Shown here: in pieces, positions 10,101-18,273 of the stretch | Numbering within the stretch: position 1 is the stretch's first letter | Layout of the letters: the number at the start of each line of letters is the position of its first letter | Assembly: GCF_011065895.1 (NCBI RefSeq) | Contig: NZ_JAALCR010000009.1 | Location: forward strand, 248,001 to 312,000 | Reading direction: 5' to 3' | DNA: 64,000 nucleotides | DNA from: Paludisphaera rhizosphaerae | GTDB taxonomy: Bacteria > Planctomycetota > Planctomycetia > Isosphaerales > Isosphaeraceae | Notes under the pieces: model-generated | Databases searched by the model: none | Seen by the model: only the letters and a program-made list of their open reading frames with translations | What the model was told of the DNA's origin: nothing | Translations under genes and position numbers: made by a program

Positions 10101-12737
10101 GGCCAGCAGAACGGCCAACAGGGACAGCAAGGGCAACAGGGCCAGCAGGGCCAACAGAACGGCCAGGGACAGCAGAACGGCCAACAGGGCCAGCAAGGCC
10201 AGCAGAACGGCCAACAGGGCCAGCAAGGGCAACAGAACGGCCAACAGGGCCAGCAAGGGCAACAGAACGCGCAGCGAGGCCAGCAGGCTGGCCAGAATGG
10301 TCAGAACGGCCAGCAGCAGGCTCCGCAAGCCGGTCAGCAGAACGCCCAGCAAGATCAGCAGGGCGGACAGGGGCAGCAGAACGCCCAGCAAGGCGACCAA
10401 CGCGGCCAGCAGAATGGTCAGCAAGGCCAGCAGGCTGGTCAGCGGACTCAGCAGAACGGCCAGCAAGGCCAGCAAGCCGGTCAGCAGGGCCAACAAGATC
10501 AGCAGGGGCAACCGAACGGCGCCAGGCCGTCGAATGCGAACGATGCTCAGAGGACGGGGCGTCCCGATCAGAACGCCTCACCCGATCAGCAGCTGTCCGA
10601 CGCTGGGATGAAGAACCCGTCGTCCAACGATTCCAAGGCCCCGTCGCAAGGTCGTGAAGCGCAGGGGGCGGACGGCCGTCCGCTGCCCGACGGCGCGAAG
10701 CCGCAGCCGGGGCAGGAACCTCGCGCGGGCTCCGGCGACGCCCAGAGGAAGGACCAGACCGGCGAGGCGTCCAAGGACCAGCGGGAGGGCCAGGCTTCAG
10801 GAGAGCCTCGGGCCGACCAGAAGAACGCGATGACGCCCGACGGTCGGAACTCGCAGCAGGGCGAGAACCGCGAAGCCGCCCAGACCAAGGACCAGGCCGA
10901 CAAATCCGCCGCCGCCGACGCCCAGCGCAAGGAGGGGACGCGGCAGTCGGATCAAAACTCTCGTGACGGTCAGCAGTCGCAAAACACGAACGCCCAGCGC
11001 GACGCTTCCAGCAACAAAACGGGCGAGAAGTCCCAGGACGGCCGCACCGACGCCCAGGCCCAGGACGCCGCCCGGAAGGACGCCCAGCAGAAACAGGACG
11101 CGACCCGCGATCAGACCAAGTCCGCGCCTGGCCAACGGCCCGACGCCAAGGACGAGGCGACGAAGGACCAGGCCAAGGCCGAGTCCAAGAAGGAGGAAGA
11201 CGCTGAGCACAAGTCGCCTCCCATGAAGTTCACCCGGAAGGACGAGGAGAAGCCGACCCGTCCCGAAGACCGTCCCACGGACAACCCCGAGGACCAACCC
11301 TCCGAGCGTCGGCCCGAAGACCGGCAACAGCCCGGCCAGCCCTCGCGCGCCAACGACCCGTCCATGTCCTCCTCCCCGAACGGTGGCCAGGACCAGCAAA
11401 ACCAGCAAAACGGTCAGCAAGGCCAACAGAGGCAGCAGGGCCAGCAGGGTCAGCAGAACAATCAGCAAGGCCAGCAAGGGCAACAGAACAATCAGCAAGG
11501 CCAGCAGAACAATCAGCAGGGTCAGCAAGGCCAGCAGAACAATCAGCAGGGTCAGCAAGGCCAGCAGAACAATCAGCAGGGTCAGCAAGGTCAGCAGGGG
11601 CAGCAGCAAGGACAGGGCCAGCAAGGTCAGCAGCAAGGACAGCAAGGTCAGCAGGGACAAGGCCAGCGGGCTGGCCAACAGGGGCAAGGTCAACAAGGAC
11701 AGGGTCAGCAGGGTCAAGGTCAGCGGGCTGGCCAACAAGGTCAGGGTCAACAAGGTCAGGGTCAGCAAGGTCAGGGCCAACAAGGACAAGGCCAACAAGG
11801 ACAAGGCCAACAAGGACAAGGCCAACAAGGACAAGGCCAACAAGGTCAGGGCCAACAAGGACAAGACCAACAGGGTCAGGGTCAGCAAGGCCAAGGCCAA
11901 CAGGGTCAGGGTCAGCAAGGCCAAGGCCAACAAGGACAAGGTCAGGGCCAGCAGGGACAGGGTCAGCAAGGTGAAGGCCAGCAAGGACAGCAAGGGCAAG
12001 GACGGCAGGGTCAGGGCCAGCAAGGACAGCAGGGGCAACAAAGCGGCCAGCAAGGTCAGGGCCAGCAAGGACAGCAAGGCGGCCAGCAGGGGCAACAGAA
12101 CGGCCAGGATTCCCAGCAGGCCGAGGGTAGTCAGGCGAACGAGGGCCGGCAGGGCGGCGCCACGGGAGCGAAAACGCCGACTGGCGCCGGGCGGCCTGGA
12201 GCGGCTGGCAGTCCTCTGCCGAAGGCCGCACCCCAGGACGAAGAGCCGACGGCTCCGGTCTCTCAGCGCGACGACGTGGGCGCTGGCGACGCGGTCGCTC
12301 CGCGGAATCAGCCGCAGTCGGATCTGGTCCTCCGGACCATTCGGGACCTCCTCGACAAGAAGGCCGACACGTCCGACCTGGAAGCCGCGACCGGCATGAG
12401 CCGCTCTGAGATGGAGCAGTTCGTCAAGCAGTATGAGAAGATCCAGTCAGGCCCCGCCGGCCCCGGTCGCGAGATCGAGGTCAAGCCCGGCTCCGGCGAG
12501 TCCGCCCGAGCCACGCCGAACCTGCCGGGCCTCGACCCCCGAGTCTCGTCGACCCAGTCGATCAAGGAACGCGGGGTAGCCGTTCAGGACGAGGTCCGCG
12601 ACAATCAGGAGGGCGTCCGCTTCGTGCCCCCCGCGGAGTTCCGCGGCAAGCTCGAAGGCTACAAGAACGCCCTGTCGCGTTCCCGCCCGTCTTCCCCGGC
12701 TCCCGCGACGAAGCCGGCCTCCGGCGGGTCGCGGTGA
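7104..12737 (+). CDS. Giant membrane protein with two Gly-Gln-Gln low-complexity tracts
   Basis: This is a 1877-residue protein. The ATG at 7104 follows a GGGGGGTGG ribosome-binding sequence. The open frame extends further upstream, but that part is an antisense-like shadow of purM. Three membrane segments are visible (about 33-57, 68-88 and 161-179). An extracytoplasmic region of about 330 residues follows and looks beta-rich, with two Ig-like stretches. From about residue 512 the chain is hydrophilic. One tract of GQQ repeats (about 745-1135) and a charged Asp/Lys/Gln-rich spacer precede a second GQQ/GQGQQ tract (about 1429-1672). A more ordinary C-terminal segment of about 200 residues follows. 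The layout recalls large DUF4175-type membrane proteins with Gln-rich tails, but I do not claim that family. Function unknown. Repeat-driven length variation is likely. Confidence 0.88.
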   Translation: MTVGAQTRTQGKLLDYQEFIEHQIALTRRRIKYIDLVTSCLILAVGVAVTLLVEVVLDHAFGLPAFVRRIILFGGTAAVLMFVALRIVRPMLLKINSVYAARTIEGADPEIKNSLINYLEISREPDKVSKRVLAALEARAVADLAHVEMDDVVDQRRAMQTAYALCGVIVAFCIYAAVTPKSILDSAKRAFCLPDVVRPTNTKLMNIKPGDDAEASQVIAGSNVAFTVDVQGVRPEKVKLHYSADGGKFYAVKEFEAGKNYYDPWGTSIENVQQSLDYYVTANDAESLHYELKVVPAPRVESVSIDYDFPSYTGAPPRLNVDGGNIEAIEGTLVTVKARTNEPARAGSLNLTTGASAPMTVSDSDAQVLTGKFRVEKTGMYTINFRTTGGQLNPSPVVYDIQAIPDRAPSARFIRPERSGVKVPANVPVDLVATGDDDHGVKDATLYVLKGEESLLTKNILDGRPVQSTFTASETLDLEKLQIPPGTVLTYWLAVRDNREPTTNRIETPRATIEVGDPVGQPEKQAIEQKQAEERERREQEAREAQQNQPQTPPDQQKPDQSDDRSGGQTDENAQGGNRLQNDSAPNDSGRQAPERGDNNGGKSQPQDGQNQPGEPRPNQEPSQANQQQDPARDAEADAKMKRLEEALKQKGLLNENQTKPGEKGQPGQPQDSQPRAGDNRPDERQRMQQPDGANGQNPDRQPQANPAGQNPDNQVNPGERAPNQQPQNADQRGQQDQPEQRKGQQEQQQGQQGQQGQQNGQQGQQGQQNAQQGQQGQQGQQGQQGQQNGQQGQQGQQNAQQGQQGQQGQQGQEGQNGQQGQQDQQAGQQNSQQSDQRGQQGQQGQQNAQQGQQGQQNGQQGQQGQQNAQQSDQRGQQGQQNAQQGQQGQQGQQGQQGQQGQQQGLQNGQGQQGQKTEQNDQQAQQGGQQGQQSERDRQAQQGGGQRGQQGQQNAQQGQQNGQRQQGQQGQNGQSGQQQDQRSDQRGQQNGQGQQNAQQGQQNGQQGQQGQQGQQGQQNGQGQQNGQQGQQGQQNGQQGQQGQQNGQQGQQGQQNAQRGQQAGQNGQNGQQQAPQAGQQNAQQDQQGGQGQQNAQQGDQRGQQNGQQGQQAGQRTQQNGQQGQQAGQQGQQDQQGQPNGARPSNANDAQRTGRPDQNASPDQQLSDAGMKNPSSNDSKAPSQGREAQGADGRPLPDGAKPQPGQEPRAGSGDAQRKDQTGEASKDQREGQASGEPRADQKNAMTPDGRNSQQGENREAAQTKDQADKSAAADAQRKEGTRQSDQNSRDGQQSQNTNAQRDASSNKTGEKSQDGRTDAQAQDAARKDAQQKQDATRDQTKSAPGQRPDAKDEATKDQAKAESKKEEDAEHKSPPMKFTRKDEEKPTRPEDRPTDNPEDQPSERRPEDRQQPGQPSRANDPSMSSSPNGGQDQQNQQNGQQGQQRQQGQQGQQNNQQGQQGQQNNQQGQQNNQQGQQGQQNNQQGQQGQQNNQQGQQGQQGQQQGQGQQGQQQGQQGQQGQGQRAGQQGQGQQGQGQQGQGQRAGQQGQGQQGQGQQGQGQQGQGQQGQGQQGQGQQGQGQQGQGQQGQDQQGQGQQGQGQQGQGQQGQGQQGQGQGQQGQGQQGEGQQGQQGQGRQGQGQQGQQGQQSGQQGQGQQGQQGGQQGQQNGQDSQQAEGSQANEGRQGGATGAKTPTGAGRPGAAGSPLPKAAPQDEEPTAPVSQRDDVGAGDAVAPRNQPQSDLVLRTIRDLLDKKADTSDLEAATGMSRSEMEQFVKQYEKIQSGPAGPGREIEVKPGSGESARATPNLPGLDPRVSSTQSIKERGVAVQDEVRDNQEGVRFVPPAEFRGKLEGYKNALSRSRPSSPAPATKPASGGSR
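9340..10506 (+). repeat. Gly-Gln-Gln coding microrepeat, tract 1
   Basis: Nine-base periodicity (GGC/GGG/GGT CAG/CAA CAG) encodes GQQ units with scattered GQQN, GQQA and SDQRG variants. Synonymous third-base variation is high, so the protein repeat is kept better than the DNA repeat. Antisense frames here read as long Leu-rich ORFs, which are artefacts. Confidence 0.85.
11389..12111 (+). repeat. Gly-Gln-Gln coding microrepeat, tract 2
   Basis: A second tract in the same gene. It begins with GQQNNQQ units and shifts to GQGQQ units between about 11600 and 11960. The copies are more homogeneous at DNA level than in tract 1, with runs of near-identical 15-mers around 11780-11850, which suggests more recent slippage expansion. 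Confidence 0.85.
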
Positions 12738-12769
12738 GGACGCTCGCTGAATGCGTGGCGTTGACGAGT

Positions 12770-12930
12770 CCCCTCTCCCGCCGGGAGAGGGCAGCCGCGC
12801 AGCGGCGGGTGAGGGTTGTGGGGGTTCGGAGGAGACGTCGGTCTTGCGAGCGGCGAATCCGGGCTATGCCTACAGGTCCAACGACCCTCACCCGGTCCTC
12901 CGGGCCACCCTCTCCCGCCGGGAGAGGGGA
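12770..12930. repeat. REPIN-like inverted-repeat element, CCCTCTCCC subtype
   Basis: A 161 bp element. At each end lies the palindrome CCCTCTCCCGCCGGGAG plus AGGG, followed inward by a second short stem and GGGTGAGGG, in inverted orientation (units 12770-12817 and 12883-12930). Its inner sequence (GGACCTGTAGGCATAGCC on the minus strand) is also found in the element at 30177. It fills the gap between the Gln-rich protein gene and nadB. Confidence 0.85.
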
Positions 12931-13029
12931 CGTGTGTAGGGCTCGCCGCCTGGAATTTGGTCTCTTCACGAAACTGCGATTGCCCGCTTCCAGCAAACGC
13001 TCCTACTCCCGCTCAGGCGATTCTTAGCG

Positions 13030-14664
13030 ATGACGACCCCCCTCCCCTTGCCCCGCCGCTATCTCGTCGGCTTCGATCCCCGCGAGCTTCCCCACCACTT
13101 CGCGGACGTTGTGATCGTCGGCGGCGGCATCGCCGGCCTTCGCGCGGCGCTCGGCGCGCCGGCCTCCGCGCGGGTGCTCGTCGTGACCAAGGACGAGGTT
13201 CGCGAGAGCAACAGCAGCTACGCCCAGGGAGGCATCGCCGGGGTGATGGACCCCGAGGACCGCGTCGAGGACCACATCGCCGACACCCTCGCCGCCGGCA
13301 AGGACCTGTGCGACCCCCACATCGTCGACGTGGTCGTCCGCGAGGCCCCCGAGCGGATCCATGAGCTGATGGAGCTGGGAGCTCGGTTCGACACCGTCGA
13401 CGGTCACGTCGCGCTGGGGCGTGAGGGGGGCCACTCTCACGCCCGGATCGTTCACGCGATGGGCGACGAGACCGGCCGCGAGATCATGCGGGCGATCATC
13501 GCCAACGCCCGCTCGCGCAAGAACGTCCGCATCTGGCAGAACTGCCCGACCGTCGATTTACTGACGCACGAAGGCCGCTGCCGGGGAGTGCTCGTCTGGG
13601 ACAAGAGGCGCGGGTTCGCCCTGGTCTGGGCGCGGGCCGTCGTGCTGGCCGCCGGCGGCGCGGGGCAGTTGTTCCGCGAGACCACCAACCCTTCGATCGC
13701 CACGGCCGACGGCCATGCGATGGCCTATCGCGCCGGGGTCGAGCTGCGCGATATGGAGTTCATGCAGTTCCACCCCACGGTCCTGTACCTCGCCGGCTCA
13801 GCCCGATACCTTTTGACCGAGGCCCTCCGCGGCGACGGCGCGTACCTCCGCGACTCCAACGGCCACCGCTTCATGCCCGACTACGACCCCCGCGCCGAGC
13901 TTGCTCCGCGCGACGTCGTCTCGCAGTCGATCGCGGCCCAGATGGCGAAGACGCAGCATCCCAACGTCTACCTCGACCTGACCCACCTGGACGGGGAGTA
14001 CATCCGCAATCGCTTCCCCGGCATCGACCGCGTCTGCCGAGGGTTCGACCTGGACGTCACCCGCGACCTGATCCCCGTCTGCCCTGGCGCCCACTACATG
14101 ATCGGCGGCGTCACGGTCGACGACCGCGGCCGAAGCTCGCTCGACGGCCTCTGGGCGGCCGGCGAGGTCTCCAGCACCGGCCTCCACGGCGCGAACCGGC
14201 TGGCGTCCAACAGCCTGCTGGAGGGGCTCGTTTTCGGCGCCCGCGTGGCCGAGGACGTCGCCGACCGGCTTGAATCGGAAGGCCCCTGGCGGCTGGAAGT
14301 CCCGCCGATCGCCGTCGAGGCCCCGCGCGTTCGGCGGCCGTACATCGACCTGGACGACCTCCGCAAGTCGCTCCGCGCCCTGATGTGGCGGCGGATGGGG
14401 ATCACCCGCGACGCCGCCGGCCTGGCCGACGCCGCCCACCAGGTCGACCGCTGGTGCCGCTACGTCCTGCCTCACGTCTTCGACGACCCCGGCGGTTGGT
14501 CGATTCAGAACATGCTCACCACCGCCCGCCTGATGATCGCCGCCGCCGCCGGGCGGACGGAGTCGCGGGGCGTCCACTACCGATCCGACTTCCCGAACAC
14601 AGACCCAGCCTGGCGTCGGCACATCACGATCCAGGCGGTCGAACCGGAATCGACCGCCCGATGA
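13030..14664 (+). CDS. nadB: L-aspartate oxidase
   Basis: NadB oxidises L-aspartate to iminoaspartate, the first step of de novo NAD synthesis, using FAD. The protein has 544 residues. It carries the dinucleotide-binding motif VVIVGGGIAGLRAAL (near residues 27-41), the NadB signature SNSSYAQGGIAGVMD and REGGHSHARIVHAMGDETG. MEFMQFHPTVLY, LRGDGAYLRD and FMPDYDPRAELAPRDVVS form the active-site region. GAHYMIGGVTVDDRGRS and STGLHGANRLASNSLLEGL come near the FAD C-terminal motif. Fumarate reductase or SdhA is less likely, because the SYAQGGIA and GLHGANRLASNSLLE motifs fit NadB. No nadA or nadC is nearby. Confidence 0.94.
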   Translation: MTTPLPLPRRYLVGFDPRELPHHFADVVIVGGGIAGLRAALGAPASARVLVVTKDEVRESNSSYAQGGIAGVMDPEDRVEDHIADTLAAGKDLCDPHIVDVVVREAPERIHELMELGARFDTVDGHVALGREGGHSHARIVHAMGDETGREIMRAIIANARSRKNVRIWQNCPTVDLLTHEGRCRGVLVWDKRRGFALVWARAVVLAAGGAGQLFRETTNPSIATADGHAMAYRAGVELRDMEFMQFHPTVLYLAGSARYLLTEALRGDGAYLRDSNGHRFMPDYDPRAELAPRDVVSQSIAAQMAKTQHPNVYLDLTHLDGEYIRNRFPGIDRVCRGFDLDVTRDLIPVCPGAHYMIGGVTVDDRGRSSLDGLWAAGEVSSTGLHGANRLASNSLLEGLVFGARVAEDVADRLESEGPWRLEVPPIAVEAPRVRRPYIDLDDLRKSLRALMWRRMGITRDAAGLADAAHQVDRWCRYVLPHVFDDPGGWSIQNMLTTARLMIAAAAGRTESRGVHYRSDFPNTDPAWRRHITIQAVEPESTAR

Positions 14665-14683
14665 GGCGGCGCGTTTTGCGGTG

Positions 14684-14689
14684 TATAAT
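14684..14689 (+). promoter_or_regulatory. Candidate -10 box (TATAAT)
   Basis: A perfect TATAAT lies 36 bp upstream of the ATG at 14726, immediately after the nadB stop. It would give the downstream gene its own promoter. The -35 position has no clear match. Confidence 0.4.
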
Positions 14690-14725
14690 CGCCGCGTCGT
14701 CCCCTACGCCCGAAAGGAATCTCCC

Positions 14726-15409
14726 ATGAATGCCGGTCCCCTTCACTTCGTCGCCTGCCCTTCCTGCAAGGCGTTCGCCTGGTATGCCATGTCGTTCTCG
14801 GGGAACACCTTTGGGGCGAAGCGCTGGACCGACGGCAAGATGATCGCCCCGATGTGCCCGCAGCCCCCGTCATTCATCCGTTGCCGTTCCTGCACCTCGC
14901 TCTACTGGCTGGACGAGGCCCCGCGGCTGGGGACGCTCGATCCTCTGAGCCCGGCCGGGAACGACCCCCGATTTCGTTCCGCCCCCAGCGTTGAGGAACC
15001 GTCCGAGGCGGAATACTACGAGGCCCTCGAGAATCCCCCGAAAGACCCGCACCGCGAGCGCGAGCTGCGGACCCTCGCCTGGTGGAAGAGCAACGACGCC
15101 CGCCGGGGGACCGAAGGAGGCCAGGCCATCCAGTTCGGCGACGACGCCGCTCCTCTAAAGCAGGACGACGCCGAACCGGCGTCTTCCCAAGAGGGCCGCG
15201 TCGCCAACATGGAAGCCCTCGCGGCCATGCTCGACGAGTCCAACGACAGCGCCCTGCTCATGAAGGCCGAACTGCTTCGCGAACTCGGCCGATTCTCCGA
15301 GTCCGTCGCCCTCCTGGACCGCATCCAGGATCAGCGGCTTCAGAAGATCGCCGAACTCTTCCGAGGCTACTGCAAGGCCGAGGACGCCAAGCTGCACGTC
15401 CTGCTCTAA
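14726..15409 (+). CDS. Conserved hypothetical protein with N-terminal zinc-ribbon-like Cys pairs
   Basis: A 227-residue soluble protein. The N-terminus has two CxxC pairs, CPSC (near residue 10) and CRSC (near residue 52), consistent with a zinc ribbon. A middle acidic/charged stretch is followed by a C-terminal helical region (MEALAAMLDESNDSALLMKAELLRELGRF) that looks like one or two TPR-type helical hairpins. It ends in KAEDAKLHVLL. The ATG at 14726 has AAAGGA 7 bp upstream and is preferred over an upstream GTG. I do not recognise a named family. The last 11 codons are nearly duplicated at 20341-20376, after the histidine kinase gene. Confidence 0.8.
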   Translation: MNAGPLHFVACPSCKAFAWYAMSFSGNTFGAKRWTDGKMIAPMCPQPPSFIRCRSCTSLYWLDEAPRLGTLDPLSPAGNDPRFRSAPSVEEPSEAEYYEALENPPKDPHRERELRTLAWWKSNDARRGTEGGQAIQFGDDAAPLKQDDAEPASSQEGRVANMEALAAMLDESNDSALLMKAELLRELGRFSESVALLDRIQDQRLQKIAELFRGYCKAEDAKLHVLL

Positions 15410-15469
15410 GGCCTGCGGCCGGCCTCGGCTGGCAACCGTTTCTTCGCGGGAGCCATCGAGGATCGTCGG

Positions 15470-15506
15470 AAAAAAACATGGGTCCCAGACGACGGCCTGG
15501 GACCCA
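15470..15506 (-). terminator. Rho-independent terminator of the PEP-CTERM gene
   Basis: A 10-bp stem (TGGGTCCCAG at 15479-15488, CTGGGACCCA at 15497-15506) is followed, on the minus strand, by TGTTTTTTT. It lies about 140 bp downstream of the stop at 15647 and also separates the convergent plus-strand gene. Confidence 0.8.
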
Positions 15507-15646
15507 ACCCACCGAAAACGAGTCGTTAAGCCTGACCCCAAAGGGACTCGGGGGGCTCCGGCTCAGAGAGCCTCTGAAGAGATTCACGTCCTCGGCAGGG
15601 GCAGGCTTTCACGGGCGCTCGGTCGCCGCTCAAGCGGGGAGCGAGA

Positions 15647-16306
15647 TCAGGCCTGCGACCTACGACGACGCAAGACGGCGGCCAGCCCGCCGAGCGAGCC
15701 AAGGCCCAGCAGCGCGATCGACGAGGGCTCGGGCACGACCGCCGTGACCTGAACATTGCCCTGGAGGACGCCGTCGAACAGGGAGCCAGGCCCCGTCGAG
15801 GGCTTGATGGAGAGCGTGTAGGTGTAGCCCGCCAACGTGAGCGTTTTCGGGGCGACGTCGTAATTGACGATCATGCTGTTGATGCCCCGAGGGGAGCCCT
15901 GCGCGCTGCCGGTCACCTGGCCGGTGAAGTTGATCGTGCCGGTGAGCCCGCTGGGGCGGTCGGTGATCGTGAGCTGGTAATTGAAATTGACGGCGTAGCT
16001 CACCACCGTGTCGCTGCCCGAGGCGTTGAAGATGATGTTGCCGTAGTTGATGTCGGCTCCACCGGGCAGCCCGCCATTGATGCTCGTGCCCGTGTTGGTC
16101 GTGAACGTCAGGGAGTTGCCGGCCCCAATGCTGATGACGGCGGCGCCGAACCCCGGCGGATTCCCAGGCAGCGTCGGGGCCGTGGCCACGTTGACCGTCG
16201 AGACGTAGTCGAAGATCGGTCCAGCGACGGTCGCGGGAGCGTGCGTCAGTCCGAGGGCTAGGGCAAAGGCCGAGGCGGCCAGGAATCGGGCGGATAGCTT
16301 GATCAC
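15647..16306 (-). CDS. PEP-CTERM sorting-domain protein
   Basis: A 219-residue exported protein of unknown function. I chose the GTG at 16306, which has GGAG 6 bp upstream; the longer frame adds 26 non-conserved-looking residues. A signal peptide covers about residues 1-28 (LSARFLAASAFALALGLTH). The mature part is Gly/Thr/Asn-rich and probably beta-rich. The C-terminus is a classic PEP-CTERM tail: VPEPSSIALLGLG, a hydrophobic helix and RRRRS. Proteins with this tail are processed by an exosortase and linked to extracellular polysaccharide. No exosortase or EPS gene is in the window. A terminator follows the gene. Confidence 0.88.
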   Translation of the reverse strand: MIKLSARFLAASAFALALGLTHAPATVAGPIFDYVSTVNVATAPTLPGNPPGFGAAVISIGAGNSLTFTTNTGTSINGGLPGGADINYGNIIFNASGSDTVVSYAVNFNYQLTITDRPSGLTGTINFTGQVTGSAQGSPRGINSMIVNYDVAPKTLTLAGYTYTLSIKPSTGPGSLFDGVLQGNVQVTAVVPEPSSIALLGLGSLGGLAAVLRRRRSQA

Positions 16307-16912
16307 GACTGGCTCCGAGGAGGGTGAGTGGGAGGGACGATCGATCCATCCCGGCGAGACTGAGTGCGTCGATTCACGTGTCATGCGGATGGACTGTAGT
16401 CAAATCACCCACGATAAACAATCGGTGACGAATAAAATCGGCATGATGCGACGACGCACGAACGCGTTCCGAAGATCGGTTGCGTATGGGAGGTCAGAAG
16501 TTAGGTGCAGATTCGTCTGCAAAAAAAGGTGGCGCGATGGTGAGGGGAATTGGGTCTGCGCCGGGAGGGGTCGCTCACCTTACGAAAGTGAGATCCACTC
16601 GAAAAGGCCAATCAGCCCTCTGGCGTGACAGGAGTCGGAGAGGTGTCATCCTGGTGAGATGTGTCGTTGGGGCCTTGCTGGCCCCATTGGGGGGCGGGCC
16701 TAGTTAGGTAGGTCAGGGAAGGGCAAGACTCAGGCGTCCCTGAGCCCATCGGCGGCCGGTGGTCAGGCTCGAAAGCGAATTGGGGACCTTGCTTCGGGGG
16801 GCGGACTTCACGACAGACGAAGGTCGACCTTCAGCTTCACTGGGCTCGAACGACCTGCAACCCGTGCGCCGGTCCGGCCGGCGCGCGTTGCGAATCAATC
16901 GACGGGGCGGTC
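16307..16912. other. Non-coding stretch between the PEP-CTERM gene and the PepSY-like gene
   Basis: About 600 bp without a convincing gene. The part next to the PEP-CTERM start (16390-16450) is richer in A+T than its surroundings and probably holds its promoter. A small GCAGATTCGTCTGC hairpin lies at about 16508, followed by seven A residues on the plus strand. Short ORFs here lack coding character. Confidence 0.5.
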
Positions 16913-17182
16913 TCATTCGATGCCGAGCACTTCCCCTGACGCCGAAACCTCGACCTCGCGGACCTTGCCCCGCTTATCTTTGCCCCGGATCTCGTAGGCG
17001 TCTGCGCCCTCAACCTTCATCTTGTAAACGGTGTCGAACGTGTAACCCGGCAATTCCTTGCGGGCGATCTCCATGATCGACGGCGGAACCTGATCCAGGG
17101 GGACGATCTGATCGGCCGTCGGCTCATTCTCGCAGCCGCAGACAAAGACGATGAGAGTTAACGCAAATTGTGCTTTCTTCAT
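16913..17182 (-). CDS. Small PepSY-like lipoprotein
   Basis: An 89-residue protein with a lipoprotein-type signal peptide (FALTLIVFVCGC, lipid attachment probably C17). A compact domain follows, resembling PepSY / beta-lactamase-inhibitor-like folds: a helix (PPSIMEIARKELPGYTFD), then strands (YKMKVEGADAYEIRGKDKRG, VREVEVSASGEVLGIE). Such domains are often found next to two-component sensors and peptidases. The ATG follows the stop of the DUF1559 gene by 1 bp (TGAAATG), so translation is probably coupled. The divergent two-component system at 18274 makes a sensing role possible, but that is inference. Confidence 0.75.
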   Translation of the reverse strand: MKKAQFALTLIVFVCGCENEPTADQIVPLDQVPPSIMEIARKELPGYTFDTVYKMKVEGADAYEIRGKDKRGKVREVEVSASGEVLGIE

Positions 17183-17183
17183 T

Positions 17184-18110
17184 TCAGTAATCTCCCGGAA
17201 CGGCCTCGCCCCCGGCCCTCGTGGCGAGCGCCCTGAACGTCCGGTAGGGCATCGTGGTTTTCAGGAAGCCGACATGGCCGTCGGCGAAGACGAAGTTCAC
17301 GCCACCTGGGTGGAGGCTGTGGAACTGGTTGACCTCGCCGTTCGGGTCGCCAGGTCCGAGCCGCCCGCCTGCATGGCCCAGGATCATTCCTGGGCCGCCT
17401 TCGGCTCGCGGATAGCCGACGCCGTCGTCGTCGGTTGGGAAGAGGACCGCGTTGGTGACCGAGCCGACCCAGGTCGCCTCACCCAGCCGGTGCGACCGCT
17501 CGCCCACGGCGAGCGTTTGGGCGGTGCCGTCGGTGACGTCGCTGACGCCGATCCGGCTGTTTCGGAAGAACATGCCGTCGCCATCGATGCCGGGGTCGCT
17601 CGTGCCGTAAACGCCGATGTAGTTGGCCGGGGCGATCTCGCAGATCCGCTGAGTCGGGATGCCGCTCGCGTCTCGGACCATGGCCCACCAGGTTGGTTTC
17701 ACCGTGTCCGACGGGCAGAGGTATGGCCCGACGAGCGGCAGGCGACACGTCTGGTTGGACGGGGTCTCGATGGCCAGGAGGAAGTTGATGGTGTTGAAGA
17801 GGGGGGCCTGCTCCATCTGAGGCAGGAGCATCGCGGCCCATCCCCAGCCGGGGCCGGTGTCCGTGCCGTCGGCCAGGAAGTTTGAGATGTAGCCTGGCGG
17901 AAAGACGCGGTGCGCGCCTTCGTAGCTGTGGAGGGCCAGGCCGAGCTGCTTCAGATTGTTGATGCACTGGACGCGACGGGCCGCCTCGCGCGCCGCCTGG
18001 ACGGCCGGCAGGAGCAAGGCGATCAGGACGGCGATGCAGCTGATCACGACCAGCAGTTCGATCAGCGTGAATCCGCGGGATGAGCCCGTCGTGCAGCGTG
18101 AAGCAGGCAT
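17184..18110 (-). CDS. DUF1559 domain protein (pilin-like, planctomycete-type)
   Basis: A 308-residue protein of the DUF1559 family, greatly expanded in planctomycetes. It has a type IV prepilin-like leader and helix ([13 protein letters not shown], near residues 11-23) followed by [17 protein letters not shown]. The large C-terminal domain ends with the H[16 protein letters not shown] motif ([18 protein letters not shown]). The ATG at 18110 has GGAGAC about 5 bp upstream; the longer frame adds 12 residues before it. The family is thought to be secreted and assembled through a pseudopilin-type route, with unknown function. Its stop is 1 bp from the PepSY-like lipoprotein start, so the two form a unit. 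Confidence 0.92.
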   Translation of the reverse strand: MPASRCTTGSSRGFTLIELLVVISCIAVLIALLLPAVQAAREAARRVQCINNLKQLGLALHSYEGAHRVFPPGYISNFLADGTDTGPGWGWAAMLLPQMEQAPLFNTINFLLAIETPSNQTCRLPLVGPYLCPSDTVKPTWWAMVRDASGIPTQRICEIAPANYIGVYGTSDPGIDGDGMFFRNSRIGVSDVTDGTAQTLAVGERSHRLGEATWVGSVTNAVLFPTDDDGVGYPRAEGGPGMILGHAGGRLGPGDPNGEVNQFHSLHPGGVNFVFADGHVGFLKTTMPYRTFRALATRAGGEAVPGDY

Positions 18111-18273
18111 GGGATGTCTCCGGCGGATTCGATCCGCGGAGAGCACGGTACCTCGGCGAGATGGCGGCGCCGTGGCTCGAAGATGACAGCTCTGTAATTT
18201 TCGGCGCCGAAGGACGGCCGGCCTCTAGAATGGGCCTGATCCCGCGAAACGAGCGCCCCCGGAGGGACGACCG

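Noticed and set aside
10797-12095. Leu-rich minus-strand frames over the Gly-Gln-Gln tracts (also 8868-10511)
   Set aside because: The complement of CAG/CAA repeats reads as Leu-rich runs. There is no start context, and the plus strand encodes a coherent protein.
12734-13027. Short Arg-rich ORFs (PLSRRERAAAQRRVR type), also at 30143-30409
   Set aside because: They are translations of the 161 bp inverted-repeat elements and occur in several copies. There is no sign of selection for protein.
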